DNA of 64,000 bases from Peribacillus simplex (GTDB lineage Bacteria; Bacillota; Bacilli; Bacillales; DSM-1321). Positions within the stretch are counted from its first letter, which is position 1. The number at the start of each line of letters is the position of its first letter. The notes beneath the pieces are model-generated. The model did not search any database, was not told the DNA's origin, and was given only the letters and a program-made list of their open reading frames with translations. A program made the translations under genes and the position numbers. The stretch is from the NCBI RefSeq assembly GCF_001542915.1, contig NZ_LNNH01000025.1, positions 27,207 to 91,206 of the forward strand. The letters run 5' to 3'. Below are positions 21,654 to 30,692 of this stretch, piece after piece.

Positions 21654-21843
21654 GTTCGCTTCCCCCTTTAACATGAAAAAAGTTCTGTCTCTCTGTAAGT
21701 GCAGGATGTATCCATAATAAAAAGCCGTCCTTTGGGGACGACTTGGATTTATTGAAAATAAAATTCATGTTGACAAATCAAATTCAAATGGTTGAGATAT
21801 CCTTGCGGAGCATCCTCCGACAACAAAAAAAGGATTTGATGTT

Positions 21844-21996
21844 ATGTCTAATCGTCAAACTAAACAACCATGTACACGCTGTGGAAATCTAGTAAATTAC
21901 AAAATGCACTTCTTCAGGGGGACAAAAAATCCATCCGGGTTTATTTTAGGAAAGTGCTCGCGCTGCAATAAATTTAATAAGATATTTATAATGTAA
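21844..21996 (+). CDS. Small zinc-ribbon-like protein (50 aa)
   Basis: A 50-residue frame on the strand opposite to the late operon: MSNRQTKQPCTRCGNLVNYK, then FILGKCSRCNKFNKIF. Two CxxC pairs (Cys10/13 and Cys38/41) predict one zinc ribbon. AAAAGGA precedes the ATG by 9 bases and a terminator-like hairpin follows at 22,016. Probably an independent cargo gene. Confidence 0.65.
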   Translation: MSNRQTKQPCTRCGNLVNYKMHFFRGTKNPSGFILGKCSRCNKFNKIFIM

Positions 21997-22015
21997 TTCT
22001 ATTGCACTTAATTCC

Positions 22016-22049
22016 TTCCCTCTCCTAAATATAATTGAGAGAGGGAAAT
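22016..22049. terminator. Terminator-like hairpin between convergent genes
   Basis: 9-bp perfect stem TTCCCTCTC / GAGAGGGAA with a 14-base loop and short T/A-rich flanks on both sides. It lies between the small zinc protein (plus) and the membrane polymerase-like gene (minus). Confidence 0.6.
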
Positions 22050-22102
22050 TTCCTAACCGCCGCACAGTTTGCTCCTACTTTGCAGAAAATGCTTTTTTAT
22101 GA

Positions 22103-23311
22103 TTATTTTCTTATTTTTGCTGACATTACCGCTATTGCGTAAGCAATCATCATGTATACCATAAAAACAATGAAGAATTTTTTCCTTGATAAATCATCAC
22201 CTGCGGCTCCTACAACGTAATCGATACCGTAATGAAGGGCAGCATCATAACTAACTAATTCTAAAACACAGGTGTAGGATAAAATACATAAAAATGAAAT
22301 TACAAAAAATCCCCTTGCTTTTCTAAATGTTAGAAAAACAATTCCACAAGCAATCATTCCAATTAACCCAACAACTGACTCTGTTGTTCTATAAAAAAGT
22401 TCAGACCAATTCTCTAAACGGAATGGGTTAGGTGAAAAAAAGGAAATCCCCAAGGTGTAAAACGTGTTGATAGATCCAGTTATACCACTTTTAAAAAATA
22501 CGATTACCATCGATATTATAGTTCCGAATACTGCTGTTTTATACATTTTCTTAAATATTAAAAAATACAGTATTACCGGAACAAATGTATATTGGCGTAT
22601 CGTAAAAGCAAAAGCGCTGACTAGTATCAAAAGAAAGTACCTTTTATTTAGTAATAGCCAGAGACTAAGAACTAGAAAAAACATTATTGTAGTTTCTTTT
22701 CGCACAATTGACGACCAATATATCAGTTGAGGGCTAACTAAACATAAGCTGAGAAATAAACCATTGAACAGCTTTTTGTTACCCATTTCATAAGGAAAAT
22801 GATTCTTAACTATATCGTAAATTAAATAGATAATTAAGATAGTAAGCACGGTGTTGTATACATTCATTGCAATCGGTGTATAATCCCCAATAACCTCGAA
22901 AAATGTTATATATAAAAAACCAAATGTGTTAAATAAATTTGCAAAAATAAAGTTATGAGAGATGTCATAAAAGAAATTTTCGAAAAAAAGTGAATAATCA
23001 TATCCAAACATGCCGTAATAATTAATATAAGCGACTGAATCGGGATTCCTTACTGGTTCTACTGTTAAAAGGTAATTTATTTTAACAGTTGCAAAAATAA
23101 TGTATCCCATAGTAAGTAAAGCTTTATTCTCAATTTTAAAACAAAGTACTATTGGAAATAGAAATAACAAGAACATAACAAACCCTATTTGTGGACTCAA
23201 GTTAATTATTACTCTAGTCCACAAAGTTATAGTTAGAATAGTGATTGCTATTAATACCCATTCCCTTTTTGTATAATTCGAACTTGGATTCAGTGTTGTT
23301 TTTGTTTGCAT
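22103..23311 (-). CDS. EpsG/Wzy-like polytopic membrane protein
   Basis: 402 residues with about ten to twelve membrane segments and a large outer loop, and short charged ends. The order of segments with an EPVRNPDSVAYINYYG loop after the third or fourth helix (EpsG proteins typically have a DxxxY/YxxxY pattern there) and a later RKETTIMFFLVLSLWLLL recall EpsG/Wzy polysaccharide polymerases. If right, it would alter a surface polymer of the lysogen. It is AT-rich and placed between the tail-fibre gene and the lysis genes, with its own terminator, so it looks like an added cargo gene. Assignment is by pattern only. Confidence 0.65.
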   Translation of the reverse strand: MQTKTTLNPSSNYTKREWVLIAITILTITLWTRVIINLSPQIGFVMFLLFLFPIVLCFKIENKALLTMGYIIFATVKINYLLTVEPVRNPDSVAYINYYGMFGYDYSLFFENFFYDISHNFIFANLFNTFGFLYITFFEVIGDYTPIAMNVYNTVLTILIIYLIYDIVKNHFPYEMGNKKLFNGLFLSLCLVSPQLIYWSSIVRKETTIMFFLVLSLWLLLNKRYFLLILVSAFAFTIRQYTFVPVILYFLIFKKMYKTAVFGTIISMVIVFFKSGITGSINTFYTLGISFFSPNPFRLENWSELFYRTTESVVGLIGMIACGIVFLTFRKARGFFVISFLCILSYTCVLELVSYDAALHYGIDYVVGAAGDDLSRKKFFIVFMVYMMIAYAIAVMSAKIRK

Positions 23312-23416
23312 TAGAGTGGCCCCTTATTTTTAAACTACAATTAAAATTACCATTAATGCACAACTCATACAACCTATTTATTTTTTTCCATAATTACCCT
23401 AATCTTCAACACTTAA

Positions 23417-25816
23417 CTAAGCCTGTAATTGTCCATATCCTTTTAGCACAGGAGCGTAATATGAAACCGATCCGTCTGTAACGCTTGCGGAATATGTGCT
23501 AGACATCAATAATGTGTTTCCTGTTATTTGTAATATTGATGGTGCTTTACCACTACCTGCAATCAATATCATATCGCCAACGCTTAACTGTGAAGAGTCG
23601 CTAACTGTAACGACGGTACTCCCATTTGTGCAGGTTCCTGTAATAGCAGTTGTAAGCGTCCCTGATGTCCCAGCTGTTGTTACTCTATAGCCTGTATAAG
23701 ATGTGCCAGGCGTTAAAGTTCCGGTGTTTTCCACTTTGTCACCTATTTTTAAATTTAATTTTGAAGTAGGTGGGAAAACGGAAGAATAATGTGTTTTTAT
23801 AACTTCCCCTTCATCAATCCCTAGACTTTTGTTAACACGGTAATAGTAACCACCTTGTTTTGAAGACACTTTATTATTTTTAATAGAAACACCCTTGAAA
23901 GTTCCAGAGTTAGCATCGATACTAAGGAATCCGCCAAAAATATCATTGTTATCATGAATGTTGTTACCTTCCACTGATACATGATTCAAATTTCCTTCAA
24001 GCTGAATTGCCGATCTATAATATTGACCAGCTAACGCATAAATTCCCGCATTAACAATAATATTATCCTTAATTTCAACAACGCTTGATACACTTGAAGC
24101 ATCCGTAAATCCTAATTTAATAGCTCTAACAGGTGCGTTATTAATGGTATTTCCTTTCACAGAAACATTATTTAACTTCCCTCTAACAGCTAGACCAATA
24201 GCGAACATGCTTGATTCAGACATATCACTTCTTAGAACGGTATCTTTTTGGAAGTGTATTGTATTATCGGAAATTGTAATATTTTCGAAGTCTCCATCAA
24301 GTCCTGTATCTCTTACCATAGAAATGCCGCCAGTTAAAGCAAGTCCTCTATCTGCGTTATTAATAGACATCACATTGTTGCTAATAATGACATTACTTAA
24401 TTTCTTTCCCGTGATACTCCACAATCGAATGCCATATCTGCATTTTGTTGCAACATTATCCGAAACAACCATGTCTGAATTATCACGTGTAACAGTTTCA
24501 CCTACACTTGAAGATACAATATTGCAAACCGTTGAATATCCTTCGCTCGTGTTGTTCGTAATTGTACTTAATCCATTATGAGTTTCAATTGCTCCGCCTG
24601 CGCTTTCCGCTAAATCTGCATAAAACTTATTCCCAGAAGCCTGATGATGCTCACAGTTAAAATATATCGCTGAATTATCATAATTGGCATGGTTTAATGG
24701 TTTAGCGAAATAAAATTCACAATCCTTAACACTCGCATCTCTACAACCTCTACCACTTAGAAGAACTGTATTAACCCCACTGCATTTATCGAACTTGACA
24801 TCTTTTACAGTTATATTTTTAAAGTTTTGAAAGCTAATAGCAAATTGAGATGTATTAGCAGTACCTATTGTGATTTTAGAAGTAATATTTGCTTTAGGAT
24901 TTTGGTCAATTTTAAACCCTCTAAAATGAACATTTTTTACTTGCGTTCCATTTGTTGCAGCTCCAAAAATTGTTTCATAATCACCAGCGTTATCCTTAAC
25001 TTTTACGGTTCCTGTTCCAGTTATCGTTACATTGTCTTTTAAAATGATTCTTCTTGTTGTGGTAGGGGCAATTATGAATTCTTCGGGAGGTATATACACT
25101 GTTCCACCCCCTCGAGCTGAAACTTCGTTAATTGTCGCTTGTATAAAATCTATATTGTCGGGTTTGTCCTTGTTAGACCCAAGTGTTTTTATGTTAATTC
25201 CAAGCTCACTTAAGAAATTCATAGTTTCCGCCAACTGTGCGGTAACGGTAGTTACTTTTCCTTCAACTGTTTTAAGTCTAGGATCTAAGGTTATTGCTGT
25301 TGTTTCAAACCCATCAACCTTTTCTTGCAACTCATCAACAGTATCATTTATAACGGCTGCCCTTTCCTCGATATCCGTTTGAAGGGTATTGAAGTTCTTT
25401 ACATAATATTCAGCTAAAGGAACAATGTCCTGGTCCATTAATGATGCATCGATGTTAAAGGAGAATTTACAAACTGACAAGGCTTGACCATTTGCGTAAT
25501 TAATATTCAATTCGCCCTTTGCTAATCCAGGATGAGAAATTTCTTCTTCCAAAACGTATTCAAGTTTTCCGTGTATTTGATCCACAATGGATACGATTTT
25601 TTCAAACACACTACCATCAGCCATTCTTAAGAAAATTTTTGCTGTGGCAGCTGAACTTAATGGTAGGGGTAGACCATCTTTTGATAAAGAAAAAATCAAT
25701 TTTGCAGTTCCTTGATCTTGAGTGCTAAATTGAATGGATGTCTTTAATATACCCACAGTCCTTGGAGCAACATCAACAGACATTTTTCCACTTTTGAATA
25801 TTTCATTTTCTGCCAT
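23417..25816 (-). CDS. Receptor-binding protein: BppU-like N-terminus and right-handed beta-helix
   Basis: 799 residues. The first 125 residues resemble the BppU N-terminal domain (SVDVAPRTVGILKTSIQFST, LSKDGLPLPLSSAATAKIFL), which docks to the baseplate. A coiled coil follows (about 140-200), then a parallel beta-helix of the pectate-lyase type (about 215-640; repeated NNxxxxN turns such as NITISDNTI, NVSVKGNTI, VSVEGNNIHD). The C-terminus (about 690-790) is Ser/Thr/Gly-rich. It probably binds or degrades a wall polymer. Late operon, downstream of the S74 fibre. Confidence 0.85.
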   Translation of the reverse strand: MAENEIFKSGKMSVDVAPRTVGILKTSIQFSTQDQGTAKLIFSLSKDGLPLPLSSAATAKIFLRMADGSVFEKIVSIVDQIHGKLEYVLEEEISHPGLAKGELNINYANGQALSVCKFSFNIDASLMDQDIVPLAEYYVKNFNTLQTDIEERAAVINDTVDELQEKVDGFETTAITLDPRLKTVEGKVTTVTAQLAETMNFLSELGINIKTLGSNKDKPDNIDFIQATINEVSARGGGTVYIPPEEFIIAPTTTRRIILKDNVTITGTGTVKVKDNAGDYETIFGAATNGTQVKNVHFRGFKIDQNPKANITSKITIGTANTSQFAISFQNFKNITVKDVKFDKCSGVNTVLLSGRGCRDASVKDCEFYFAKPLNHANYDNSAIYFNCEHHQASGNKFYADLAESAGGAIETHNGLSTITNNTSEGYSTVCNIVSSSVGETVTRDNSDMVVSDNVATKCRYGIRLWSITGKKLSNVIISNNVMSINNADRGLALTGGISMVRDTGLDGDFENITISDNTIHFQKDTVLRSDMSESSMFAIGLAVRGKLNNVSVKGNTINNAPVRAIKLGFTDASSVSSVVEIKDNIIVNAGIYALAGQYYRSAIQLEGNLNHVSVEGNNIHDNNDIFGGFLSIDANSGTFKGVSIKNNKVSSKQGGYYYRVNKSLGIDEGEVIKTHYSSVFPPTSKLNLKIGDKVENTGTLTPGTSYTGYRVTTAGTSGTLTTAITGTCTNGSTVVTVSDSSQLSVGDMILIAGSGKAPSILQITGNTLLMSSTYSASVTDGSVSYYAPVLKGYGQLQA

Positions 25817-25833
25817 TAACCGTTCCCCCTTTT

Positions 25834-27771
25834 TTAAACTACCGGTACCTCTGGTGGCTGTTTGCTTTCTAATTCACCTAACCGAGTCTGCAAATTTTGA
25901 ATCATGGCGAACATCTCTTGATTTGCTTTAATTAGAGGAGCGACCATTTCTTCATAGCCAATTGATAAAACATCATCCCCGCCATTAATACTGTGATCTT
26001 GATACCCGCCAAAATCGACTCCCATTTCATCCATAACTGCTCGAACTTCTTGAGCAATTAAGCCATGGTGATAACGGATACGTTTTTTGCTTCCATCCTT
26101 CTCAAGTTTCCGTGTTTTTGTAATGAGTTGACCAAATTCGTCTTCTTCCTCGTAAAATTCTACATAGTCATCTCGGTAATCCCACCTATAGTCAACAGGA
26201 CGTAATTTATTTATAAACTCAATCCCTAATGTAGTATCTTGAATATCAGCTTTATCTCTTAAATCTGACCTATTTTGAACGGCTCCATAGGAATAAACAG
26301 TTACTCCACTATTACCTAGTTGCATTTGATAATCACCGGAAATACGAGTATTCGCTCCTAGCCCTACGCATCCTGAAAAATTATTAGCATTATTTCCAGC
26401 AATAGTTGTTGATAGAGCATTACGACCAACTGCCGTATTACTTGCTCCTGTCACAATGTTTAGCATGGCCTGTGTGCCGACCGCAGTATTGTCATGACCA
26501 TCATCATCTTTGTGATTTCTCATGGCATCGACACCTATCGCAACATTGTTATTAGCATTGACATTCGAACTATTGGATTGATGGCCAATTGCTACATTTG
26601 CTTTTCCTGTTTCATTTTCATAAAGAGCAAAGGATCCTAAGGTTTGGTTGAAGTCCGCATTTGTATTAAATCCTGCATTATATCCAACATGAGTATTGAA
26701 ACTCGCAGTTTTCACATCGTGAGCAACACCCTCTGTCACTGTTCCGCTGTACGCATTGTACCCAAGAGCCGTATTATGGCTTCCCACAGTACTAGCATGG
26801 CCTGCGTTTCGGCCAACATAGACGTTTTTTCGTCCAGTGGTGTTGTACCTCCCTGCATTTGTACCGACCGCTGTGTTTCTGCTTCCAGCATCATCGTCAC
26901 TATTTGTATGGACCCCAACATTATCATGTAAAGCATAATCACCAATTGCAACATTGTTATAGCCTTGTACGTTGCTTTTCATAGCTCTATATCCGACAGC
27001 TGTATTTCTATATCCCTTGACGTTATTCAAAAGGGCTTCATAGCCAATTCCTACATTATTGTATGATCCTAATGATGCAGATTCATAGTTGTACAGTAGC
27101 GAATTCTTGCCTGCATCTCTCCCTAAGTAGACACTCGAATTATTTCCTGTCCGAGCTACTAAAGAATAATCTGCAGATAAAGTTTTGCTGCCATCTGCTA
27201 ATTTAAATGTACCGTTTGCATATTTATTATTGTTCGGAAAAGCTGTAACCACAAAAGTCTTATCATTAAGGTTTACAATTTGGTTATTATATCCACCTTC
27301 AATTTGAGAAAATGCAGCGCTATCGTTTGTTACACCATCACCTTTTGCACCAAAATCCAATGGATCTAACCAAAAGCGATCAATCTTGCTTTTGGATGGA
27401 AGCAGAACAGTTATCTGCTTTTCATTTGCTATTACTTTAGGAAGATAGTTATCTAATAAGGATTTCAATGTAGTAAATATTTTCCCTGTGTAATCCACCC
27501 TTGCATCAACCACTTCAGTAATGTCTTTACCGGATGTATTCAAAATTAAATTGTTTATTCGACTCTGTATCTGAGTTAACTCAGAATGAACATTTCGATT
27601 TTCATATATGATGGCTTTTGCGCTGTGAGCTGTTTCACTCGATTCATGATCTTTTAATTTTTTCTCATTATCGTTTAATCCACGCTCTGTTATTGATGCA
27701 TTCTCATCTATTTGTGCAATAAGCCGAGCGTTTTTTGTGGGATCATGAGTTTTAATTAATCTTATCGTCAT
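25834..27771 (-). CDS. Tail fibre with repeats and C-terminal S74 chaperone
   Basis: 645 residues. N-terminal coiled-coil/fibre part (about 1-130), then at least a dozen short repeats of the form N-x-A-[IV]-G-x-x-A (NTAVGYRAM, NVAIGDYAL, NTAVGTNAG, NVAIGVDAM), as in trimeric head domains, and a C-terminal peptidase S74 intramolecular chaperone. The self-cleavage site is the Ser/Lys dyad in RSDLRDKADI (Ser about 502), so the last ~144 residues should be cut off after trimer folding. It is a host-binding fibre. Confidence 0.88.
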   Translation of the reverse strand: MTIRLIKTHDPTKNARLIAQIDENASITERGLNDNEKKLKDHESSETAHSAKAIIYENRNVHSELTQIQSRINNLILNTSGKDITEVVDARVDYTGKIFTTLKSLLDNYLPKVIANEKQITVLLPSKSKIDRFWLDPLDFGAKGDGVTNDSAAFSQIEGGYNNQIVNLNDKTFVVTAFPNNNKYANGTFKLADGSKTLSADYSLVARTGNNSSVYLGRDAGKNSLLYNYESASLGSYNNVGIGYEALLNNVKGYRNTAVGYRAMKSNVQGYNNVAIGDYALHDNVGVHTNSDDDAGSRNTAVGTNAGRYNTTGRKNVYVGRNAGHASTVGSHNTALGYNAYSGTVTEGVAHDVKTASFNTHVGYNAGFNTNADFNQTLGSFALYENETGKANVAIGHQSNSSNVNANNNVAIGVDAMRNHKDDDGHDNTAVGTQAMLNIVTGASNTAVGRNALSTTIAGNNANNFSGCVGLGANTRISGDYQMQLGNSGVTVYSYGAVQNRSDLRDKADIQDTTLGIEFINKLRPVDYRWDYRDDYVEFYEEEDEFGQLITKTRKLEKDGSKKRIRYHHGLIAQEVRAVMDEMGVDFGGYQDHSINGGDDVLSIGYEEMVAPLIKANQEMFAMIQNLQTRLGELESKQPPEVPVV

Positions 27772-27783
27772 CTTGTCACTCCT

Positions 27784-29856
27784 TTACTGTTGAAATACGG
27801 ACAAGGATATTTGACTATTCGCAGGGACATTAACTAACGGTGAAGCAATGGCTCCAGCCTTTATCAAGTTAACCTTCACGGTATTGTTGGTTGATGTGAA
27901 GTCCGTTGTAGCATCAAACCCTGCCGTTTTTAATTTCACATCTTCATTGACTATTGCGCTTGTTACATTAATGTCCAATCCACCTGTAGACACTAAAATA
28001 GCGTCTCCTATAACGGACACGCTTCCTGTCGAGATATTGCTTGAATTTATGAACCAATTAGATCCATTGAATGTAAGCATCATATTTACTTGTTGAGGCA
28101 GATTGTTTCTAATGCCTCCTGTTATATTGCGGAAATACTTTTCTTGCCGTCTAATCCTTACTTTGTCATCTATTTGCATATCGTAAATGTCTTTTCTGAA
28201 ATTGGAGAAGGTTAAATCTGGCTTGCTATATTGATCGAGTGGATTATAACTTAACTGAACAATCCGCAACTCATCTTCATACGTAGAACCATTTCCTTTA
28301 TCTGCAATCATTCCGACACTATCGCCCTTGAAAAATGGTTCTTCTAACTCTTCTAATTTCGGGTCATAGAATAATTCCAAATCAGCATTTACTGTAATTT
28401 CCGGATATGGATTAACAAGATTCTCCAATGCATCGTTTATACTGGAGGGTTTTGTATACTTATCATCTCGAATGGGTTCTGCCCATCTCGGATACCCGTC
28501 AATCAGAAAATCTTTTTCTTCAGGATGAATATATAAAACTGGGTCAAAAAGATATTTTCCTTTGTCATCCTGCTTTCCATATCCCCATGCTCTTGTCGTG
28601 CTATTTTGTGTAGATGATGAAATTTTCAATCCTGATACATTGTAACGAGTGTCCATCAAATAATTTACTCTTTTGCCCATTTTTTTATAAACGTAAATTT
28701 TTGTGTTATTTATGTCCAACTCAACTTTGTAGTCTTCTATAATCTCGTCCATTAAAGATATGGAATTTTGATTACCAAAGTTCTCTTGTTCTAACGGCTT
28801 AATACCTTTGGTGTCACTTGCTAAGACATAAGAAAAACCACTACCTTTCAAGGCGTGGTTCAGGGCTGCTTCTAAGGTTAACGAACCTGTTTTTGTTCCT
28901 GATACATCATTGTTTACAAGCCTTGCCACATAAGTATGTTGAGCTGAAATCGTTTTGGAAAAATCGATATGGTCTGCATCCACATCTAAAATGATATAAC
29001 GCTGCTGTTTAAATCGTTTTTCATCAATTACAAGGATGTTATCATTGATCAGCATGTCATATTCGATTTGATTTTCATTGGTAAGTGAAATAGTAAAAGT
29101 TAATTCCTTCTTACCATTCAATCCATCCGTGATTATAGGTTCTACACCTAATATTTCCACACGTTCCCCCGTATGTTTATTTTCAATAAACATTTGGTTA
29201 AGGAAAACGTCCTTTGTGACACTATACGCAGTATCTCCTGTAACTTGTAAATTTGGTGTTTCAGGATCAATTGGAGGTTCCTCTGTTAGTCCATATAAAA
29301 AGGAGTCAACCGCTTTGTTCACATCGACTTTTCCGTTGATTCCTTTTACACTACCGCTATCCGTATATTGCCATATGGTCCAATCATTAATACCTGGAGA
29401 ATTCACTCCATATCTGGCTATCCATAAAGGATATCCGGTTACATTGATATCGTTCGTATAAAAGGAATAATAGGTGTATATCATTACTTTTCTATCTTGA
29501 GATTTAAGATAGTCCAAGAATGTTCTAACCGCAGCTGTTAATGCAGATTTCCCAATGTCACCTTGATCAACTTCGATATCGAGAACTAGTGGTAAATCCA
29601 GTTCTAAGCCGTTAATCCGATTTAAGAAATATTGAGCTTCTGCCAGTGCTTCTGCATTAGAGGAAAATCTGGCAAAATGATATACCCCAACTTTAATTCC
29701 ATTAGCCTTTGCATTAGCAACATTGGTTGTGCAAACCGGATCAAAATAGCTCGTGCCCTCAGTCGCTTTAATGAAGGCAAATTCTACTCCGTCATTTGCT
29801 ACGCTATTCCAATTTATTGTCCCTTGCCAATGTGATACATCTATCCCTTTAATCAT
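27784..29856 (-). CDS. Tail-associated lysin: GH25 lysozyme fused to Tal
   Basis: 690 residues. The first ~190 residues form a GH25 muramidase: GIDVSHWQGTINW with the catalytic Asp6 region, LVLDIEVDQG with catalytic Asp/Glu (about 92-94), and IWQYTDSGSV. The rest (about 215-690) is the prophage endopeptidase/Tal tail domain (LTFTISLTNENQIEYDML, IILDVDADHIDFSKTISAQH in part). In most siphophages Tal has a C-terminal peptidase or none; here a muramidase stands at the N-terminus. It should cut the cell wall during DNA entry. Between Dit and the S74 fibre. Confidence 0.88.
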   Translation of the reverse strand: MIKGIDVSHWQGTINWNSVANDGVEFAFIKATEGTSYFDPVCTTNVANAKANGIKVGVYHFARFSSNAEALAEAQYFLNRINGLELDLPLVLDIEVDQGDIGKSALTAAVRTFLDYLKSQDRKVMIYTYYSFYTNDINVTGYPLWIARYGVNSPGINDWTIWQYTDSGSVKGINGKVDVNKAVDSFLYGLTEEPPIDPETPNLQVTGDTAYSVTKDVFLNQMFIENKHTGERVEILGVEPIITDGLNGKKELTFTISLTNENQIEYDMLINDNILVIDEKRFKQQRYIILDVDADHIDFSKTISAQHTYVARLVNNDVSGTKTGSLTLEAALNHALKGSGFSYVLASDTKGIKPLEQENFGNQNSISLMDEIIEDYKVELDINNTKIYVYKKMGKRVNYLMDTRYNVSGLKISSSTQNSTTRAWGYGKQDDKGKYLFDPVLYIHPEEKDFLIDGYPRWAEPIRDDKYTKPSSINDALENLVNPYPEITVNADLELFYDPKLEELEEPFFKGDSVGMIADKGNGSTYEDELRIVQLSYNPLDQYSKPDLTFSNFRKDIYDMQIDDKVRIRRQEKYFRNITGGIRNNLPQQVNMMLTFNGSNWFINSSNISTGSVSVIGDAILVSTGGLDINVTSAIVNEDVKLKTAGFDATTDFTSTNNTVKVNLIKAGAIASPLVNVPANSQISLSVFQQ

Positions 29857-29864
29857 TTATTCAC

Positions 29865-30692
29865 CTACTTAAAATAAAAACGCGTGATAAAGTCAACGCT
29901 ACTTTTATTTGCACCTGTAATTACTATTTGATTATATCCAGGGATCAAAGACGGAAAGCGCCCTTCTGTTTTGGCTATCTTTCCATTTACGGTTACATAT
30001 TGTCTGAGTATCATCACTTTCGCATTAGTCAATTTTCCTTTTATCGTAAGGTATTCACCTGTATTGTTGTTTTTAATTTTCACATTCGTTCCAGACAAGA
30101 CTAAATCAACGCTATAATCATGCTCAGTGGGATAAAGTCGAACATCACCGCCGTTATACACTTTAAAACTATAATTATTGTTAAAACGGTATACTAAATC
30201 TTCCTGTGGAATATTCATACCCACACCATACATTTCTCCGCCGAGATTATAGAATTCACTGGCCATAAATTTAGATTCAGCAAACCCAGTTATACAAGTG
30301 AATTCCACATCGAATTCCTTAAAGTTCTTGCTTGAGTCTTTATCAATATTAAAGTTACCATCACAGATAACTAGCCATCGTTTATAGGGCTCAAATTCAT
30401 TAGAAATATAGTAAGGTTCATCGCGCACCAACAGCTTGTATACTTCATGCCTCCATAAGTAGAACTGCTCTGGAATTCTACTGTTTATAAGGAGCTTTAC
30501 GACGATTTTTCGTTCTTTGTAAACCGTCTTTCTTTGGTTGGTCAATATAATACCATTCCGACCTGGAAGAGCCAAACTTTTCCTGTCCACAATTGGAGCT
30601 TCTGGACTAAATGATGACAAACGCACTTTAGGGAGCAAATCATTAAGGCTCTGCTCCCCATCGCCGAAATCAAGTTTTAAATCATACCTCAT
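29865..30692 (-). CDS. Distal tail protein (Dit, Sipho_tail)
   Basis: 275 residues. The N-terminal part has RLSSFSPEAPIVDRKSLALP and GRNGIILTNQRKTVYKERKI, typical of Dit, which forms the hexameric hub joining tail tube to baseplate. A C-terminal beta-sandwich of about 100 residues (LVLSGTNVKIKNNNTGEY) may be a carbohydrate-binding-like insertion. Its ATG overlaps the stop of the tape measure gene (TAATG). Confidence 0.85.
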   Translation of the reverse strand: MRYDLKLDFGDGEQSLNDLLPKVRLSSFSPEAPIVDRKSLALPGRNGIILTNQRKTVYKERKIVVKLLINSRIPEQFYLWRHEVYKLLVRDEPYYISNEFEPYKRWLVICDGNFNIDKDSSKNFKEFDVEFTCITGFAESKFMASEFYNLGGEMYGVGMNIPQEDLVYRFNNNYSFKVYNGGDVRLYPTEHDYSVDLVLSGTNVKIKNNNTGEYLTIKGKLTNAKVMILRQYVTVNGKIAKTEGRFPSLIPGYNQIVITGANKSSVDFITRFYFK

